Of a stretch of DNA of 64,000 nucleotides, positions 7,627 to 16,319 are shown piece by piece. Location: contig JAUHWL010000002.1 of the NCBI GenBank assembly GCA_030424545.1, forward strand, positions 62,001-126,000, given 5' to 3'. The notes below the pieces were generated by a model, which saw nothing but the letters and a program-made list of their open reading frames with translations, ran no database searches and had not been told where the DNA came from. The position numbers and the translations under genes were made by a program. The number at the start of each line of letters is the position of its first letter. The first letter of the stretch is position 1. The DNA is from Bacteroidia bacterium. Lineage in GTDB: Bacteria; Bacteroidota; Bacteroidia; Flavobacteriales; Schleiferiaceae.

Positions 7627-8505
7627 TTAGAGTAATTCACCTACGTGTTTTTGAATATTTTCTGCAATTTTTTGTGTGGGTAAATCATTTGGGTCATTGC
7701 CAAAAGGGTCTTCAATTTCTTCGGCCACAAGTTCTAAACTGGCAAGTACATAACAAATAAAGGTAACGATGGGTGCCGCATAATAACCTAAGCTAAAAAC
7801 ATAACCCAAAGGCAAAGACAGTACATAAAACAAAATAAATTTTTTGATAAAAGAACTGTATGAAAAAGGAATTGGTGTATTGCGTATACGTTCACAAGCG
7901 CCACAAATATCTGTAAAGCTAGATAGTTCGCCATTGATTATAATAAACTGGTCGCCAGAAATTTTACTCTCTTTATATAGTTGTTCTGCCTTACTAATCA
8001 TGCGCTGAGCAACCTGGTTTGGAACATGTTTTTCTAAATCTATTTTGCTTAGTTCTGGGTGGTCTGCCTCATCTAAAGATAACCGCGTTTGTTCGCTTTG
8101 TAAATGTTCTTTTAATGCAAAGGCATATTTGGGAATGCTCTCTTTAAAAAAGGCACGGTTTTCTTCATCGTTTTCAGCAAGCATAACGCTCATTTTAAGG
8201 GCTAGATTTCTGCTGTTGTTTACTAAACTTCCCCAATGTTTTCTTCCTTCCCACCAGCGGTCGTATGCTGTATTTGTTCTAAAAACAAGTAATAAAGAAA
8301 TTACAAAGCTTAACAACCCGTGCATGATGGGGATGTTTTTTACCCAACTTTTCTCATTAAGTTTTAGATACTCTAATTCAAAAAAAGCAATGCCAAGGGT
8401 GTATATTAAAACAAATACAAGCAACGGAGCCAAGCGTATTAACGTGTCGTTTTTAGAAATAAAGAATAAAATTTGCGACCATTGTTTAGGGTTGTATGCT
8501 TTCAT
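7627..8505 (-). CDS. Bestrophin-family (UPF0187/YneE-like) membrane channel
   Basis: A 292-residue integral membrane protein. The hydrophobic segment near residues 23-42 (A-P-L-L-V-F-V-L-I-Y-T-L-G), a second near 65-77, and the signature F-R-T-N-T-A-Y-D-R-W-W-E-G-R-K-x-W-G identify the bacterial bestrophin family. Later P-F-S-Y-S-S-F-I-K-K and a membrane pair are followed by E-I-E-D-P-F-G-N-D-P-N-D-L-P, the conserved C-terminal motif. Family members form pentameric anion or cation channels in the inner membrane. It is a lone gene between convergent acyl-CoA reductase and the dnaJ terminator. No convincing promoter is seen. Confidence 0.88.
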   Translation of the reverse strand: MKAYNPKQWSQILFFISKNDTLIRLAPLLVFVLIYTLGIAFFELEYLKLNEKSWVKNIPIMHGLLSFVISLLLVFRTNTAYDRWWEGRKHWGSLVNNSRNLALKMSVMLAENDEENRAFFKESIPKYAFALKEHLQSEQTRLSLDEADHPELSKIDLEKHVPNQVAQRMISKAEQLYKESKISGDQFIIINGELSSFTDICGACERIRNTPIPFSYSSFIKKFILFYVLSLPLGYVFSLGYYAAPIVTFICYVLASLELVAEEIEDPFGNDPNDLPTQKIAENIQKHVGELL

Positions 8506-8591
8506 TGTATTTATTTAATAATGGTGCAATATAAAAACCTGAATGTTTTTAAAAAGGGTTTATAACAATTGCGGTGATGCATTTCTTAGGT

Positions 8592-8623
8592 AAAAAAAAT
8601 CCCCGCCAATTTTAGCGAGGATT
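8592..8623 (-). terminator. Intrinsic terminator of the grpE-dnaJ unit
   Basis: Read on the minus strand, AATCCTCGC pairs with GCGGGGATT (9 bp with one U-G pair) around an 8-base loop, followed by eight T. It lies 22 bases after the dnaJ stop. Confidence 0.8.
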
Positions 8624-8644
8624 AGTATTGTGGTTGAAAGTTGT

Positions 8645-9778
8645 TTATTGAAACATTTCTTTCATGCGTTCAAAAAAGTTTTTTTCACTTCGCCCAGGTT
8701 GGGGTGCATAATTTTCGTCACTGCGCATAGATTCTAAAAGCGTTTCTTGCTCTTTGCTAAGCTTTTTAGGCGTCCAAACATTTATATGAATAAGTTGGTC
8801 TCCTTTTGCATAACCTTCTATGCTTGGTAAACCTTTGCCTTTCAATCGTAGAATTTTTCCGCTTTGTACACCAGCATCTATTTTAATACGTGCTTTGCCA
8901 GAAACGGTGGGCACTTCAACACTTGTGCCTAGTGCTGCATCTGGGAAGCTTACATACAACTCATAGTGCAAATTTTCTCCATCTCGGCTTAGTTCTGGAT
9001 GCGGAATTTCTTCTATAAGCACCATTAAGTCTCCTGCTGGTCCGCCCATGGGGCCGCTGTTGCCTTTGCCTTGCATGCGCAATTGCATGCCATCTACTAC
9101 TCCGGCCGGAATTTTAACAGAAACAACTTCTTCTTTTTGTGTTAGACCATCGGCACTTACACCGCTGGGTTTGTTGCTAATAACCTTGCCACTACCATGA
9201 CAATTGTGGCAAGTACTTGCCGTACGCATTTGGCCTAAAATAGTATTTGTTACGCGTGCCACTTGACCTTGTCCATTACATACCGGACATGTTTTAGAGG
9301 TAACGCCATCTGCTAAAACTTGTCTGCGCAGTTTTAGTTTTTTCTCTACACCGTTGGCAATTTCTTCTAATGTTAATTTTACTTTAACTCGTAAGTTGCT
9401 GCCACGTGCACTTTGTCCTCCGCGCTGGCCGCCAAAACCACCGCCAAAGCCGCCACCTTGATGCCCGCCAAACACATCGCCAAACATGCTAAAGATGTCG
9501 TCCATATTCATATGGTGTCCGCCACCAAAACCGCCACCTGCATTGGCACCTGGCCCAAATGCTTGATGCCCAAACTGATCGTACTTCTGGCGTTTTTCAG
9601 GGTTGCTTAGAACCTCATAAGCTTCCGCTGCTTCTTTAAATTTATCTTCGGCTTCTTTATCGTTAGGGTTTCTATCAGGATGGTATTTAAGAGCCACCTT
9701 GCGGTATGCTTTTTTTATTTCATCTGCACCAGCTCCTTTGTTTAAACCAAGAACATCGTAAAAATCGCGTTTTGCCAT
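8645..9778 (-). CDS. dnaJ: Chaperone DnaJ (Hsp40), with a reduced zinc-binding region
   Basis: A 377-residue co-chaperone that delivers unfolded substrates to DnaK and stimulates its ATPase. The J-domain (residues 1-70) has the essential H33-P-D, followed by a Gly/Phe-rich linker with many G-G-G-F-G-G repeats (about 75-122) and C-terminal substrate-binding domains. The central region has only two CxxCxGxG motifs (Cys164/167 and Cys190/193), where canonical DnaJ has four. One zinc site, probably the motif II/III site, appears kept and the other lost. It lies 43 bases after grpE in the same direction and is the last gene of that pair. Confidence 0.95.
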   Translation of the reverse strand: MAKRDFYDVLGLNKGAGADEIKKAYRKVALKYHPDRNPNDKEAEDKFKEAAEAYEVLSNPEKRQKYDQFGHQAFGPGANAGGGFGGGHHMNMDDIFSMFGDVFGGHQGGGFGGGFGGQRGGQSARGSNLRVKVKLTLEEIANGVEKKLKLRRQVLADGVTSKTCPVCNGQGQVARVTNTILGQMRTASTCHNCHGSGKVISNKPSGVSADGLTQKEEVVSVKIPAGVVDGMQLRMQGKGNSGPMGGPAGDLMVLIEEIPHPELSRDGENLHYELYVSFPDAALGTSVEVPTVSGKARIKIDAGVQSGKILRLKGKGLPSIEGYAKGDQLIHINVWTPKKLSKEQETLLESMRSDENYAPQPGRSEKNFFERMKEMFQ

Positions 9779-9821
9779 TTTGAATTTTTTCTATTGGCCA
9801 CAAAGCCAATCATGTATAATT

Positions 9822-10412
9822 TTAATTTTCTTCGAAATGTGCTACAACTACACGGGCATAGCGCAATACTTTATTGCCCAAGTGGTATCCTTTTTCAATT
9901 TCGTCTATCACCTTTCCGCTTTGTTTTTTATCCGTGGTAGGAAGGCGGGTAATGGCCTCCATGGTTTCTACATCAAAGTTTTTACCAATGGCAGAATCCA
10001 TAGGTTTTAAGCCTTTTTGTTTTAGCGTGTCGGTAAGTTTTGCATGAATTAATTCTAATCCTTCTACAACACTTTTGTTCTCTTCAGACTTCTCTGTGTT
10101 TTTTATAGCACGTTCAAAATCATCCACTACGGGTAATAAAGAAAGCATAACGTCTTGGTTGGCAGAGTTCATTAAGTCTAGACGCTCTTTGGCATTTCGT
10201 CTTTTATAATTTTCAAATTCAGCATACAAGCGTAGGTTCTGATCTTTTGCGCTGGCAAGTTCTTCTTTTACCGCTGCAAGTTGGTCTTCTGCAGAAGGTG
10301 TAGTTGCTTCTTCTTGAGGCTGATTTTCAGCTACAACGTTTTCTTCTGTTTCTATTGTCGATTCTTTTTTCACTTTCGAATGATTTTTCGCTTCGTTTTT
10401 ATTTGTTTCCAT
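9822..10412 (-). CDS. grpE: Nucleotide exchange factor GrpE
   Basis: A 196-residue cytoplasmic protein that releases ADP from DnaK. It has an acidic, disordered N-terminus (Glu/Thr/Gln-rich, residues 1-45) and a long coiled-coil helix with R-L-Y-A-E-F-E-N-Y-K-R-R. The C-terminal beta domain carries the family pattern (K-G-Y-x-L-G-N-K-V-L-R-Y-A-R-V-V-V). The ATG at 10412 is preferred over a TTG at 10466 in the same frame. The leader from the candidate promoter would then be about 80 bases. The pair grpE-dnaJ ends in a terminator. Confidence 0.94.
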   Translation of the reverse strand: METNKNEAKNHSKVKKESTIETEENVVAENQPQEEATTPSAEDQLAAVKEELASAKDQNLRLYAEFENYKRRNAKERLDLMNSANQDVMLSLLPVVDDFERAIKNTEKSEENKSVVEGLELIHAKLTDTLKQKGLKPMDSAIGKNFDVETMEAITRLPTTDKKQSGKVIDEIEKGYHLGNKVLRYARVVVAHFEEN

Positions 10413-10499
10413 AACTAAGTAAAAGTCTCTTAGTGAGATGGTTTTATCAAATGTTTTGCCAATCAAAAAATTTCAGACATCATGGCAGATTTCGGCCGG

Positions 10500-10507
10500 C
10501 AAAAGTA
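10500..10507 (-). promoter_or_regulatory. Candidate -7 element of the grpE-dnaJ promoter
   Basis: TACTTTTG on the minus strand, 87 bases upstream of the grpE ATG at 10412 (33 bases upstream of the alternative TTG start at 10466). No TTG lies at the standard -33 distance. Confidence 0.45.
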
Positions 10508-10545
10508 ACAATCTGGCGTAAATGAAACTGCCGTGTTTTTGGCAT

Positions 10546-10579
10546 AAAAAAACCGACTAAATACAGGATTTAGCCGGTT
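10546..10579 (-). terminator. Intrinsic terminator of the thioredoxin-like gene
   Basis: On the minus strand a 12-bp stem (AACCGGCTAAAT / ATTTAGTCGGTT, one G-U pair) with a 5-base loop is followed by seven T. It lies 19 bases after the stop of the TlpA-like gene. Confidence 0.88.
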
Positions 10580-10598
10580 GGTGTTATTTGGTGGATTT

Positions 10599-11183
10599 CT
10601 ATTTTACTTGTAATCCGCTTAGGGTATTTTCTAATGCTTTTCCTTTCAGGTTTTTTGCAATGATAATTCCTTTGCCATCTACCAAGAAGGTAGCAGGTAT
10701 GGCGTTTACATTGTACATTCTAGCTGGTTCGCTTTTCCAGTATTTTAAATCGCTAACATGGTTTTCCCAAACAAGACCATCTTTTTCTATGGCATTTATC
10801 CAAGCTTGTTTGGTTTGGTCTAGGCTTACGCTAAAAACATCAAACCCTTTACCGTTTTTAAAGCGCTTGTCTTTAAACTGATTGTAAGTTTTTACCACGT
10901 TTGGATTTTCTATTCTGCATGGGCGGCACCAACTTGCCCAAAAGTCTATTAAAACAACTTTTCCTTTTAAATCAGAAAGTTTACGCATTTTACCCGTTGG
11001 GTCTTGAAACTCAATATCGGGTGCTTTATCACCAATGTTTAAAACGGCAATTTGATTTGCATTGGCCGCGGCAATGGTGGTTTTTGTTTCTGTTGTTTCT
11101 GTTGTTTCTGGGTTGTTTGCATTCCATCCCAACGCGGCTGTTATCGCAATTGCGGTAATAAATAAGGCTGCTTTAATTTTCAT
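10599..11183 (-). CDS. TlpA-like thiol-disulfide oxidoreductase (exported)
   Basis: A 194-residue protein with a hydrophobic N-terminal export signal (M-K-I-K-A-A-L-F-I-T-A-I-A-I-T-A-A-L-G), then a Thr/Glu-rich spacer and a thioredoxin-fold domain from about residue 48. It has the redox motif W-A-S-W-C-R-P-C-R and the cis-proline loop A-I-P-A-T-F-L-V-D. The fold and W-C-x-x-C with an insert after it are typical of the AhpC/TSA-Redoxin TlpA subfamily, which reduces disulfides in the periplasm. The partner protein is not evident. It lies 12 bases after murA on the same strand and ends at its own terminator. Confidence 0.88.
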   Translation of the reverse strand: MKIKAALFITAIAITAALGWNANNPETTETTETKTTIAAANANQIAVLNIGDKAPDIEFQDPTGKMRKLSDLKGKVVLIDFWASWCRPCRIENPNVVKTYNQFKDKRFKNGKGFDVFSVSLDQTKQAWINAIEKDGLVWENHVSDLKYWKSEPARMYNVNAIPATFLVDGKGIIIAKNLKGKALENTLSGLQVK

Positions 11184-11195
11184 ATGTATTTATTT

Positions 11196-12500
11196 TTAAT
11201 CTATTCTAACAATTTCTGCACCAAGTTCGTTCAAACGTACATCAATATTTTGGTATCCTCTATCAATTTGTTCTATGTTGTGTATGGTGCTTGTGCCTTT
11301 TGCGGCCATAGCGGCAATTAGCAAAGATATTCCGGCACGTATATCTGGCGATGTCATGGTTGTGGCGCGCAGAGGTTTTCTGTCTAGTCCAATTACGGTT
11401 GCACGGTGCGGGTCGCACAGAATAATTTGGGCACCCATATCTATTAGTTTATCTACAAAAAACAAGCGGCTTTCAAACATTTTTTGGTGAATTAGTACGC
11501 TACCACGTGCTTGTGTAGCAATTACCAGAACAATGCTGAGAAGGTCTGGAGTAAAACCAGGCCAAGGTGCATCTGCAATGGTCATAATACTGCCATCAAT
11601 AAAGCTTTCTATATCGTAGTGTTCTTGTTCGGGTACAAAAATGTCATCACCTTGACGCTCTAGTTTAATACCTAAACGTTTAAAAATAAGGGGTATCATG
11701 CCTAGTTCATCATAGGCAACATCTTTTATAATTAATGCAGATTTGGTCATAACCGCCACACCAATGAGAGAGCCTATTTCAATCATATCTGGTAAAACAC
11801 GATGTGTACAACCACCTAGGCTTTTTACACCTTCTATTATGAGCTTGTTGCTGCCAATGCCTTGAATATTGGCGCCCATTCTTACCATCATCTTACAAAT
11901 TTGTTGGATGTATGGTTCGCAGGCAGCATTGTAAATGGTTGTTGTGCCTTTGGCAAGAACGGCTGTCATTAAAATATTTGCTGTGCCAGTTACAGATGCT
12001 TCATCAAGCAACATGTATGTGCCTTTAAGTTCGCTGCCTTCTACGTGGTAAAAACTCTCGTTGGCATCGTAATTAAATTTAGCACCTAGTTTTTCAAACC
12101 CAATAAAGTGCGTGTCTAACCTTCTGCGGCCAATGGCGTCTCCTCCGGGTTTGGGTATGTAGGCTTTGCCAAATCGCGCTAGCAGCGGGCCAACTACCAT
12201 AATGCTTCCGCGCAACGAAGCTCCTTTTTCTTTAAAGGCTTTAGATTGTAGGTATTTCAGATTAATTTCATCTGCCTGAAAAGTGTATTCTCCAGGTGCG
12301 TTTTTTCTGATTTTTACGCCTAAATCTTCAAGAATATCTATGAGTTTATTTACATCTCTAATGTTGGGTATGTTAGAGATGGTAACTTTTTCTGGGGTTA
12401 GCAGTACGGCACATAAAATTTGTAATGCCTCGTTTTTGGCGCCTTGCGGAGTAATGCTGCCACTTAGTTTTTTTCCTCCTGTAATTTTAAATGTTGCCAT
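11196..12500 (-). CDS. murA: UDP-N-acetylglucosamine 1-carboxyvinyltransferase, with Asp in place of the catalytic-loop Cys
   Basis: A 434-residue EPSP-synthase-fold enzyme that transfers enolpyruvate from PEP to UDP-GlcNAc, the first committed step of peptidoglycan synthesis. Lys22 in G-A-K-N-E-A is the expected active-site lysine, and the tail has the usual R-G-Y-Q-N-I-D-V-R-L pattern. In the mobile loop the motif reads P-G-G-D-A-I-G-R-R-R-L-D, so the residue that is Cys115 in E. coli MurA is Asp121 here (codon 12138-12140). Established work on Mycobacterium, Chlamydia and Borrelia MurA shows that Asp at this position keeps activity but prevents covalent inactivation by fosfomycin. DUF4290 lies immediately upstream, 15 bases away. 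Confidence 0.96.
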   Translation of the reverse strand: MATFKITGGKKLSGSITPQGAKNEALQILCAVLLTPEKVTISNIPNIRDVNKLIDILEDLGVKIRKNAPGEYTFQADEINLKYLQSKAFKEKGASLRGSIMVVGPLLARFGKAYIPKPGGDAIGRRRLDTHFIGFEKLGAKFNYDANESFYHVEGSELKGTYMLLDEASVTGTANILMTAVLAKGTTTIYNAACEPYIQQICKMMVRMGANIQGIGSNKLIIEGVKSLGGCTHRVLPDMIEIGSLIGVAVMTKSALIIKDVAYDELGMIPLIFKRLGIKLERQGDDIFVPEQEHYDIESFIDGSIMTIADAPWPGFTPDLLSIVLVIATQARGSVLIHQKMFESRLFFVDKLIDMGAQIILCDPHRATVIGLDRKPLRATTMTSPDIRAGISLLIAAMAAKGTSTIHNIEQIDRGYQNIDVRLNELGAEIVRID

Positions 12501-12515
12501 GTATGTTAAGAGCGT

Positions 12516-13139
12516 TTACTTTTTATACTTTTTGCGTTGGTTGTTTTTCTTACCGTTGTTTTTGCGATTACGTTGATTAGAAACGCCCTGACCTTTGAAT
12601 TGATTGTGGCTTAGTAGTTCAACGCCCGAAAGTTTTATTTTTCCGTCTGAAATTAGGGCGAGTTCTTTAAAGATTATATCGTCTTGTACGGTGTCTTTGT
12701 TCCAAAGAATGTAGCTTTTCTTCATTTGGTTGGCGATGGAAATCTTCAAGCCTTCTTTTAGTTCGCCTTCTTCCATGTTTTGCACGTAGGCTACCATTTT
12801 TCTAATGATTGCCCCGTAATGCCTAAACCGTCTGCTTTTTTCGGGGTAAGTAACACGCTCGGGTTTTTCTTCAAAAGTTTGTGGCGTGGGTATAGGGTAG
12901 GGGCTTTCTACATCTAATGTAAAGTTGCTTAGAATAAACAAATGATCCCAAAGTTTATGTTTAAAATCGGGCACATCTCTAAGATGCGGGTTTAAATTAC
13001 CCATTACATCAATTATAGATTTTGCCACTTTGTTGCGCTTTTCGCGGTCTTCTATGCTCATGCAATAGTTAACCATGTTGTGCACATTACGGCCGTATTC
13101 TGGTATTTTAAGCTGTGGCCGGTCTGTATTATATTCCAT
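12516..13139 (-). CDS. DUF4290 family protein
   Basis: A 207-residue soluble protein starting M-E-Y-N-T-D-R-P-Q-L-K-I-P-E-Y-G-R-N, the signature of DUF4290. The family occurs in Bacteroidota and is usually encoded next to murA, as here. The middle is helical and charged. The last ~25 residues are extremely basic and Asn/Gln/Lys-rich (R-N-R-K-N-N-G-K-K-N-N-Q-R-K-K), suggesting RNA or anionic-surface binding, though this is inference. No reaction is known. It probably heads a DUF4290-murA-thioredoxin transcription unit; 87 bases separate it from the helicase gene. Confidence 0.88.
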   Translation of the reverse strand: MEYNTDRPQLKIPEYGRNVHNMVNYCMSIEDREKRNKVAKSIIDVMGNLNPHLRDVPDFKHKLWDHLFILSNFTLDVESPYPIPTPQTFEEKPERVTYPEKSRRFRHYGAIIRKMVAYVQNMEEGELKEGLKISIANQMKKSYILWNKDTVQDDIIFKELALISDGKIKLSGVELLSHNQFKGQGVSNQRNRKNNGKKNNQRKKYKK

Positions 13140-13226
13140 TTTTTAAATGCTTGAATCGCTTGTATTTAAAAGAGATAAAAAGTTCTTCAATATTAAGCAA
13201 ACCTATTATTTCTTTTCATTATTTAT

Positions 13227-15539
13227 TTAGTTGCTCATAATTCTCAGTTTGGCAAACTTCATTAAAAGTTTTTTATCTCCGGCATTTTCAAAAGTTATGG
13301 TGGCTTTTTGGTCTGCACCAGTGCCCTCTACTTCTTTTACTTCGCCTATGCCAAACCGGTCGTGAATTACACGCATACCTGGGTTAAGGTTTAAAATATC
13401 TTCTTGATTGTTTTTGGATGCCGTAGCGTTTAATGACACTAAATTTTTGCGGCTACTAAAGCCGGGTTTTGGTGTTGGCTTTGCAGGTTTTTTACCCCAA
13501 GTAGTTGTTTTTGCAGGAGTGCCAAATGCTCTGGTTAGTTCTTCAGGACTCTTTAAAAATGGCGAGAACTCGGGCACTTGTATGTCTAAATGTTGTTCGT
13601 CTATTTCATTTAAAAATCTGCTGGGTTCGCAGTCGTTTACTTTGCCCCAACGGTATCTAGAGTGCGCATAGGTTAAAAAGGCTCTTTTTTCTGCGCGAGT
13701 TAGTGCAACGTAAAACAATCGTCTTTCTTCTTCTAAATCGGCACGGCTGCCAACCGTCATCATGCTGGGGAATAAATTCTCTTCCATGCCGCCAATAAAA
13801 ACATAAGGGAACTCCAGCCCTTTGGCCAAGTGTATGGTCATCATGGCCACTTTGTTGCTTTCCATGGGGTCATCCTTATCGGCATCTGTAAGCAATGCAA
13901 TGTCTTGAATATAAGCGGCAAGCGATGTGTTTCCTTCGTCTAATTGTTCTTGCTGTTCGGTAAAATCTTTTAAACCGTTTAGCAATTCTTGCACGTTTTC
14001 TACACGGCTAACACCTTCGGGCGTTTTGTCTTCGCCCAAAAATCGAATGAGTCCTGTAGTTTTTGCTGCATGTTCTGCCACGGCAAAAGCGGGTTCTTTT
14101 TCAGCCATCACACGGTAGCTGTTAATCATGGTGCAAAAATCTAGAATGCGTTGTTGCGTAGGCTTGTTAATACCAGTGTTGTAAAAGGCTATGTTTTCGG
14201 CAATTTCAAAAATGCTTTTATCATGTTCTCCTGCAGCTATGCTAAGTTTAGCTACAGTAGTTTCGCCAATGCCGCGTGCCGGAAAATTAATAACCCGTCT
14301 AAATGCTTCTTCGTCTTTGGGGTTTATGGCCAAACGTAGGTACGCCAAAAAGTCTTTTATTTCTTTGCGCTGATAAAAACTCAGGCCGCCATAAATTCTA
14401 TAAGGTATGTTTCTTCTGCGCAGACTGTCTTCAAAACTGCGGCTTTGTGCATTGGTTCTGTATAAAATGCAAAAATCAGAATACTGTGCGGTTTCGTTGC
14501 GGTGTGTTTCAAAAATGGTTTGTGCTACAAAGTTGGCTTCGTCTGTATCAGAAATGGCTTTGTGCACTACAATTTTTTCACCTTCAGGGTTTGCCGTCCA
14601 AACGTTTTTTTCTAGCTGATCTTTGTTTTTGGCAATGATGCTGTTGGCGGCTTGTACAATATGTTTTGAGCTGCGGTAGTTTTGCTCCAACTTATAAATG
14701 CCGGCATCGGCATAATCTTTTTTAAAGTTGAGGATGTTGCGGATGTTGGCTCCACGAAACGCATAAATACTCTGCGCATCATCACCCACTACACACAAGT
14801 TTTCGTATTTGCTGGCCAGCGCCTTTACAATAAGGTATTGGCTGTGGTTGGTATCTTGGTACTCATCTACCAAAATGTATTTAAAACGCTCTTGGTATTT
14901 GGCCAATACTTCGGGGAATTTGTACAAAAGCTCATTTGTTTTTAGCAACAAATCGTCAAAGTCCATGGCGCCCCCACGAAAACAACGCTCGCAATAGGCG
15001 GCATAAATTTGGCCGAGTTGCGGCATGCGCGCAGCCTCATCTGCAGCAATCATTTCTGGAGAATTAAAATAGACCTTCGGGGTGATAAGGTTGTTTTTTA
15101 ATGAAGAAATTTTTCCAGCAACTGCCTTTGTCTTATAAATGTCTTTGTCCAGCTGTTTTTCTTTTACAATCTGCGCCACCACTTTTCGGGCGTCTTCGGC
15201 ATCATAAATAGTAAAATTGCTGGGGTAGCCCAAGCGTGAACCTTCTATGCGCAAGATGCGTGCAAAAATGGAGTGGAAGGTGCCCATCCACAAATTTTTG
15301 GTTTCGCTTTCTCCTACCAATTTGCCAATTCGCTCACGCATTTCTTTGGCGGCTTTGTTGGTAAAAGTTAGAGAAAGGATGTTAAAAGCATCTACGCCTT
15401 GATTCATTAAATGCGCAATTCGGTATGTAAGCACGCGGGTTTTGCCAGATCCAGCTCCAGCAATAACCATACTAGGGCCTTTGGCATGCAACACAGCTTC
15501 GCGTTGCTCAGGATTAAGCGCGTTAAGAATTTCGTTCAA
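13227..15539 (-). CDS. UvrD/PcrA/Rep-family 3'-5' DNA helicase
   Basis: A 770-residue superfamily 1A helicase. Motif I A-G-A-G-S-G-K-T-R (about residues 28-36), motif Ia T-F-T-N-K-A-A-K-E-M, Walker B L-V-D-E-Y-Q-D-T-N, motif III G-D-D-A-Q-S-I-Y-A-F-R-G-A and motif VI L-F-Y-V-A-L-T-R-A are all visible. The C-terminal ~55 residues (G-M-R-V-I-H-D-R-F-G-I-G-E-V) form the Tudor-like domain of PcrA/UvrD, which contacts RNA polymerase. It would act in repair and replication-transcription conflict. The only start that fits the family N-terminus is a TTG at 15539. A near-consensus TACTTTCG lies about 20 bases upstream. Confidence 0.93.
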   Translation of the reverse strand: MNEILNALNPEQREAVLHAKGPSMVIAGAGSGKTRVLTYRIAHLMNQGVDAFNILSLTFTNKAAKEMRERIGKLVGESETKNLWMGTFHSIFARILRIEGSRLGYPSNFTIYDAEDARKVVAQIVKEKQLDKDIYKTKAVAGKISSLKNNLITPKVYFNSPEMIAADEAARMPQLGQIYAAYCERCFRGGAMDFDDLLLKTNELLYKFPEVLAKYQERFKYILVDEYQDTNHSQYLIVKALASKYENLCVVGDDAQSIYAFRGANIRNILNFKKDYADAGIYKLEQNYRSSKHIVQAANSIIAKNKDQLEKNVWTANPEGEKIVVHKAISDTDEANFVAQTIFETHRNETAQYSDFCILYRTNAQSRSFEDSLRRRNIPYRIYGGLSFYQRKEIKDFLAYLRLAINPKDEEAFRRVINFPARGIGETTVAKLSIAAGEHDKSIFEIAENIAFYNTGINKPTQQRILDFCTMINSYRVMAEKEPAFAVAEHAAKTTGLIRFLGEDKTPEGVSRVENVQELLNGLKDFTEQQEQLDEGNTSLAAYIQDIALLTDADKDDPMESNKVAMMTIHLAKGLEFPYVFIGGMEENLFPSMMTVGSRADLEEERRLFYVALTRAEKRAFLTYAHSRYRWGKVNDCEPSRFLNEIDEQHLDIQVPEFSPFLKSPEELTRAFGTPAKTTTWGKKPAKPTPKPGFSSRKNLVSLNATASKNNQEDILNLNPGMRVIHDRFGIGEVKEVEGTGADQKATITFENAGDKKLLMKFAKLRIMSN

Positions 15540-15827
15540 AATAAAAAGTGTTGTAAGATTGCGAAAGTAGAGAAGTGAACTAGAAAATTTGCCCTCGTGG
15601 TAAAAATTTATTCCACATACATATATAATATAGGTATCGGTATTTTTTTCTTCTGGATATATTAAAATAAACCTTAGCTAAAGTGGCAACTGAAATATGT
15701 ATTATTGCTTTATGAAAGGACTGCTTTAAAAAGAAATGTCTAGCCTGATCAGATAGCCGTCAACCTCGAAGGTGAATCGCGTTTCAGTCATCAACAAATC
15801 TTCTTCAAAATCAATTTATTACACCCC
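15540..15827. other. Intergenic region between the helicase gene and the ribosomal superoperon promoter
   Basis: About 290 bases without a gene. The first part is A/T-rich, with a near-consensus minus-strand -7 (TACTTTCG, about 15561-15568) that may drive the helicase gene. A patch at about 15738-15792 is richer in G/C and holds a small ACCT/AGGT hairpin and a TGATCA palindrome. I cannot match it to a tRNA or a known RNA, and I find no open frame of useful length in it. Confidence 0.4.
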
Positions 15828-15857
15828 TTGTGTAACTAGATATTTCTTCTACATTTG
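15828..15857 (+). promoter_or_regulatory. Promoter of the str-S10-spc-alpha superoperon
   Basis: TTG (15828-15830), exactly 19 bases, then TACATTTG (15850-15857): a full match to the Bacteroidota housekeeping promoter (-33 TTG, -7 TAnnTTTG). Transcription would start near 15863, giving a leader of about 55 bases before rpsL. Confidence 0.85.
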
Positions 15858-15860
15858 CAG

Positions 15861-15877
15861 ACCCTAAAAACTAGGGT
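15861..15877 (+). promoter_or_regulatory. 5'-end hairpin of the rpsL leader
   Basis: ACCCTA and TAGGGT form a 6-bp stem with a 5-base loop located at the predicted transcription start. It would cap the 5' end of the mRNA and could protect it from decay. No ribosomal-protein binding site can be recognised. Confidence 0.4.
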
Positions 15878-15916
15878 TAAATAAAATAGAATTAACTAAT
15901 AATCAAAGAGTAGAGT

Positions 15917-16297
15917 ATGCCAACTATTCAACAGCTTGTTCGCAAGGGAAGAAACAAGATCCAAAAGAAAAGCAAATCAATTGCTTTGGACTCTTGCCCG
16001 CAGCGCAGAGGGGTTTGTACGCGTGTTTATACAACCACGCCTAAGAAGCCAAACTCGGCTATGCGAAAGGTCGCCAAAGTGCGCCTAACGAATCAGGTTG
16101 AAGTAATCGCCTACATAGGTGGTGAAGGACACAATCTTCAAGAGCACAGTATTGTTCTTGTACGCGGTGGTCGTGTAAAAGACCTTCCGGGAGTTAGATA
16201 CCACATTGTACGTGGTGCATTAGATACGGCCGGTGTAGAAGGTCGTGGACAACGCAGATCTAAGTACGGAACCAAACGTCCAAAAGCTAAAAAGTAA
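15917..16297 (+). CDS. rpsL: 30S ribosomal protein S12
   Basis: 126 residues, at the decoding centre of the small subunit. The P-K-K-P-N-S-A loop has Lys43, and R-V-K-D-L-P-G has Lys88, the two positions whose substitution gives streptomycin resistance; both are wild type. Asp89 is the usual beta-methylthiolation site. It is the first gene of the superoperon, followed by rpsG after 22 bases. There is no Shine-Dalgarno sequence before the ATG, only an A-rich leader. Confidence 0.98.
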   Translation: MPTIQQLVRKGRNKIQKKSKSIALDSCPQRRGVCTRVYTTTPKKPNSAMRKVAKVRLTNQVEVIAYIGGEGHNLQEHSIVLVRGGRVKDLPGVRYHIVRGALDTAGVEGRGQRRSKYGTKRPKAKK

Positions 16298-16319
16298 CAA
16301 TTAACCGCATTAACAGAAG

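Noticed and set aside
15540-15916. Possible tRNA or structured riboswitch upstream of rpsL
   Set aside because: No cloverleaf, no T-loop motif and no known riboswitch core could be found; only a promoter and a small hairpin are supported.
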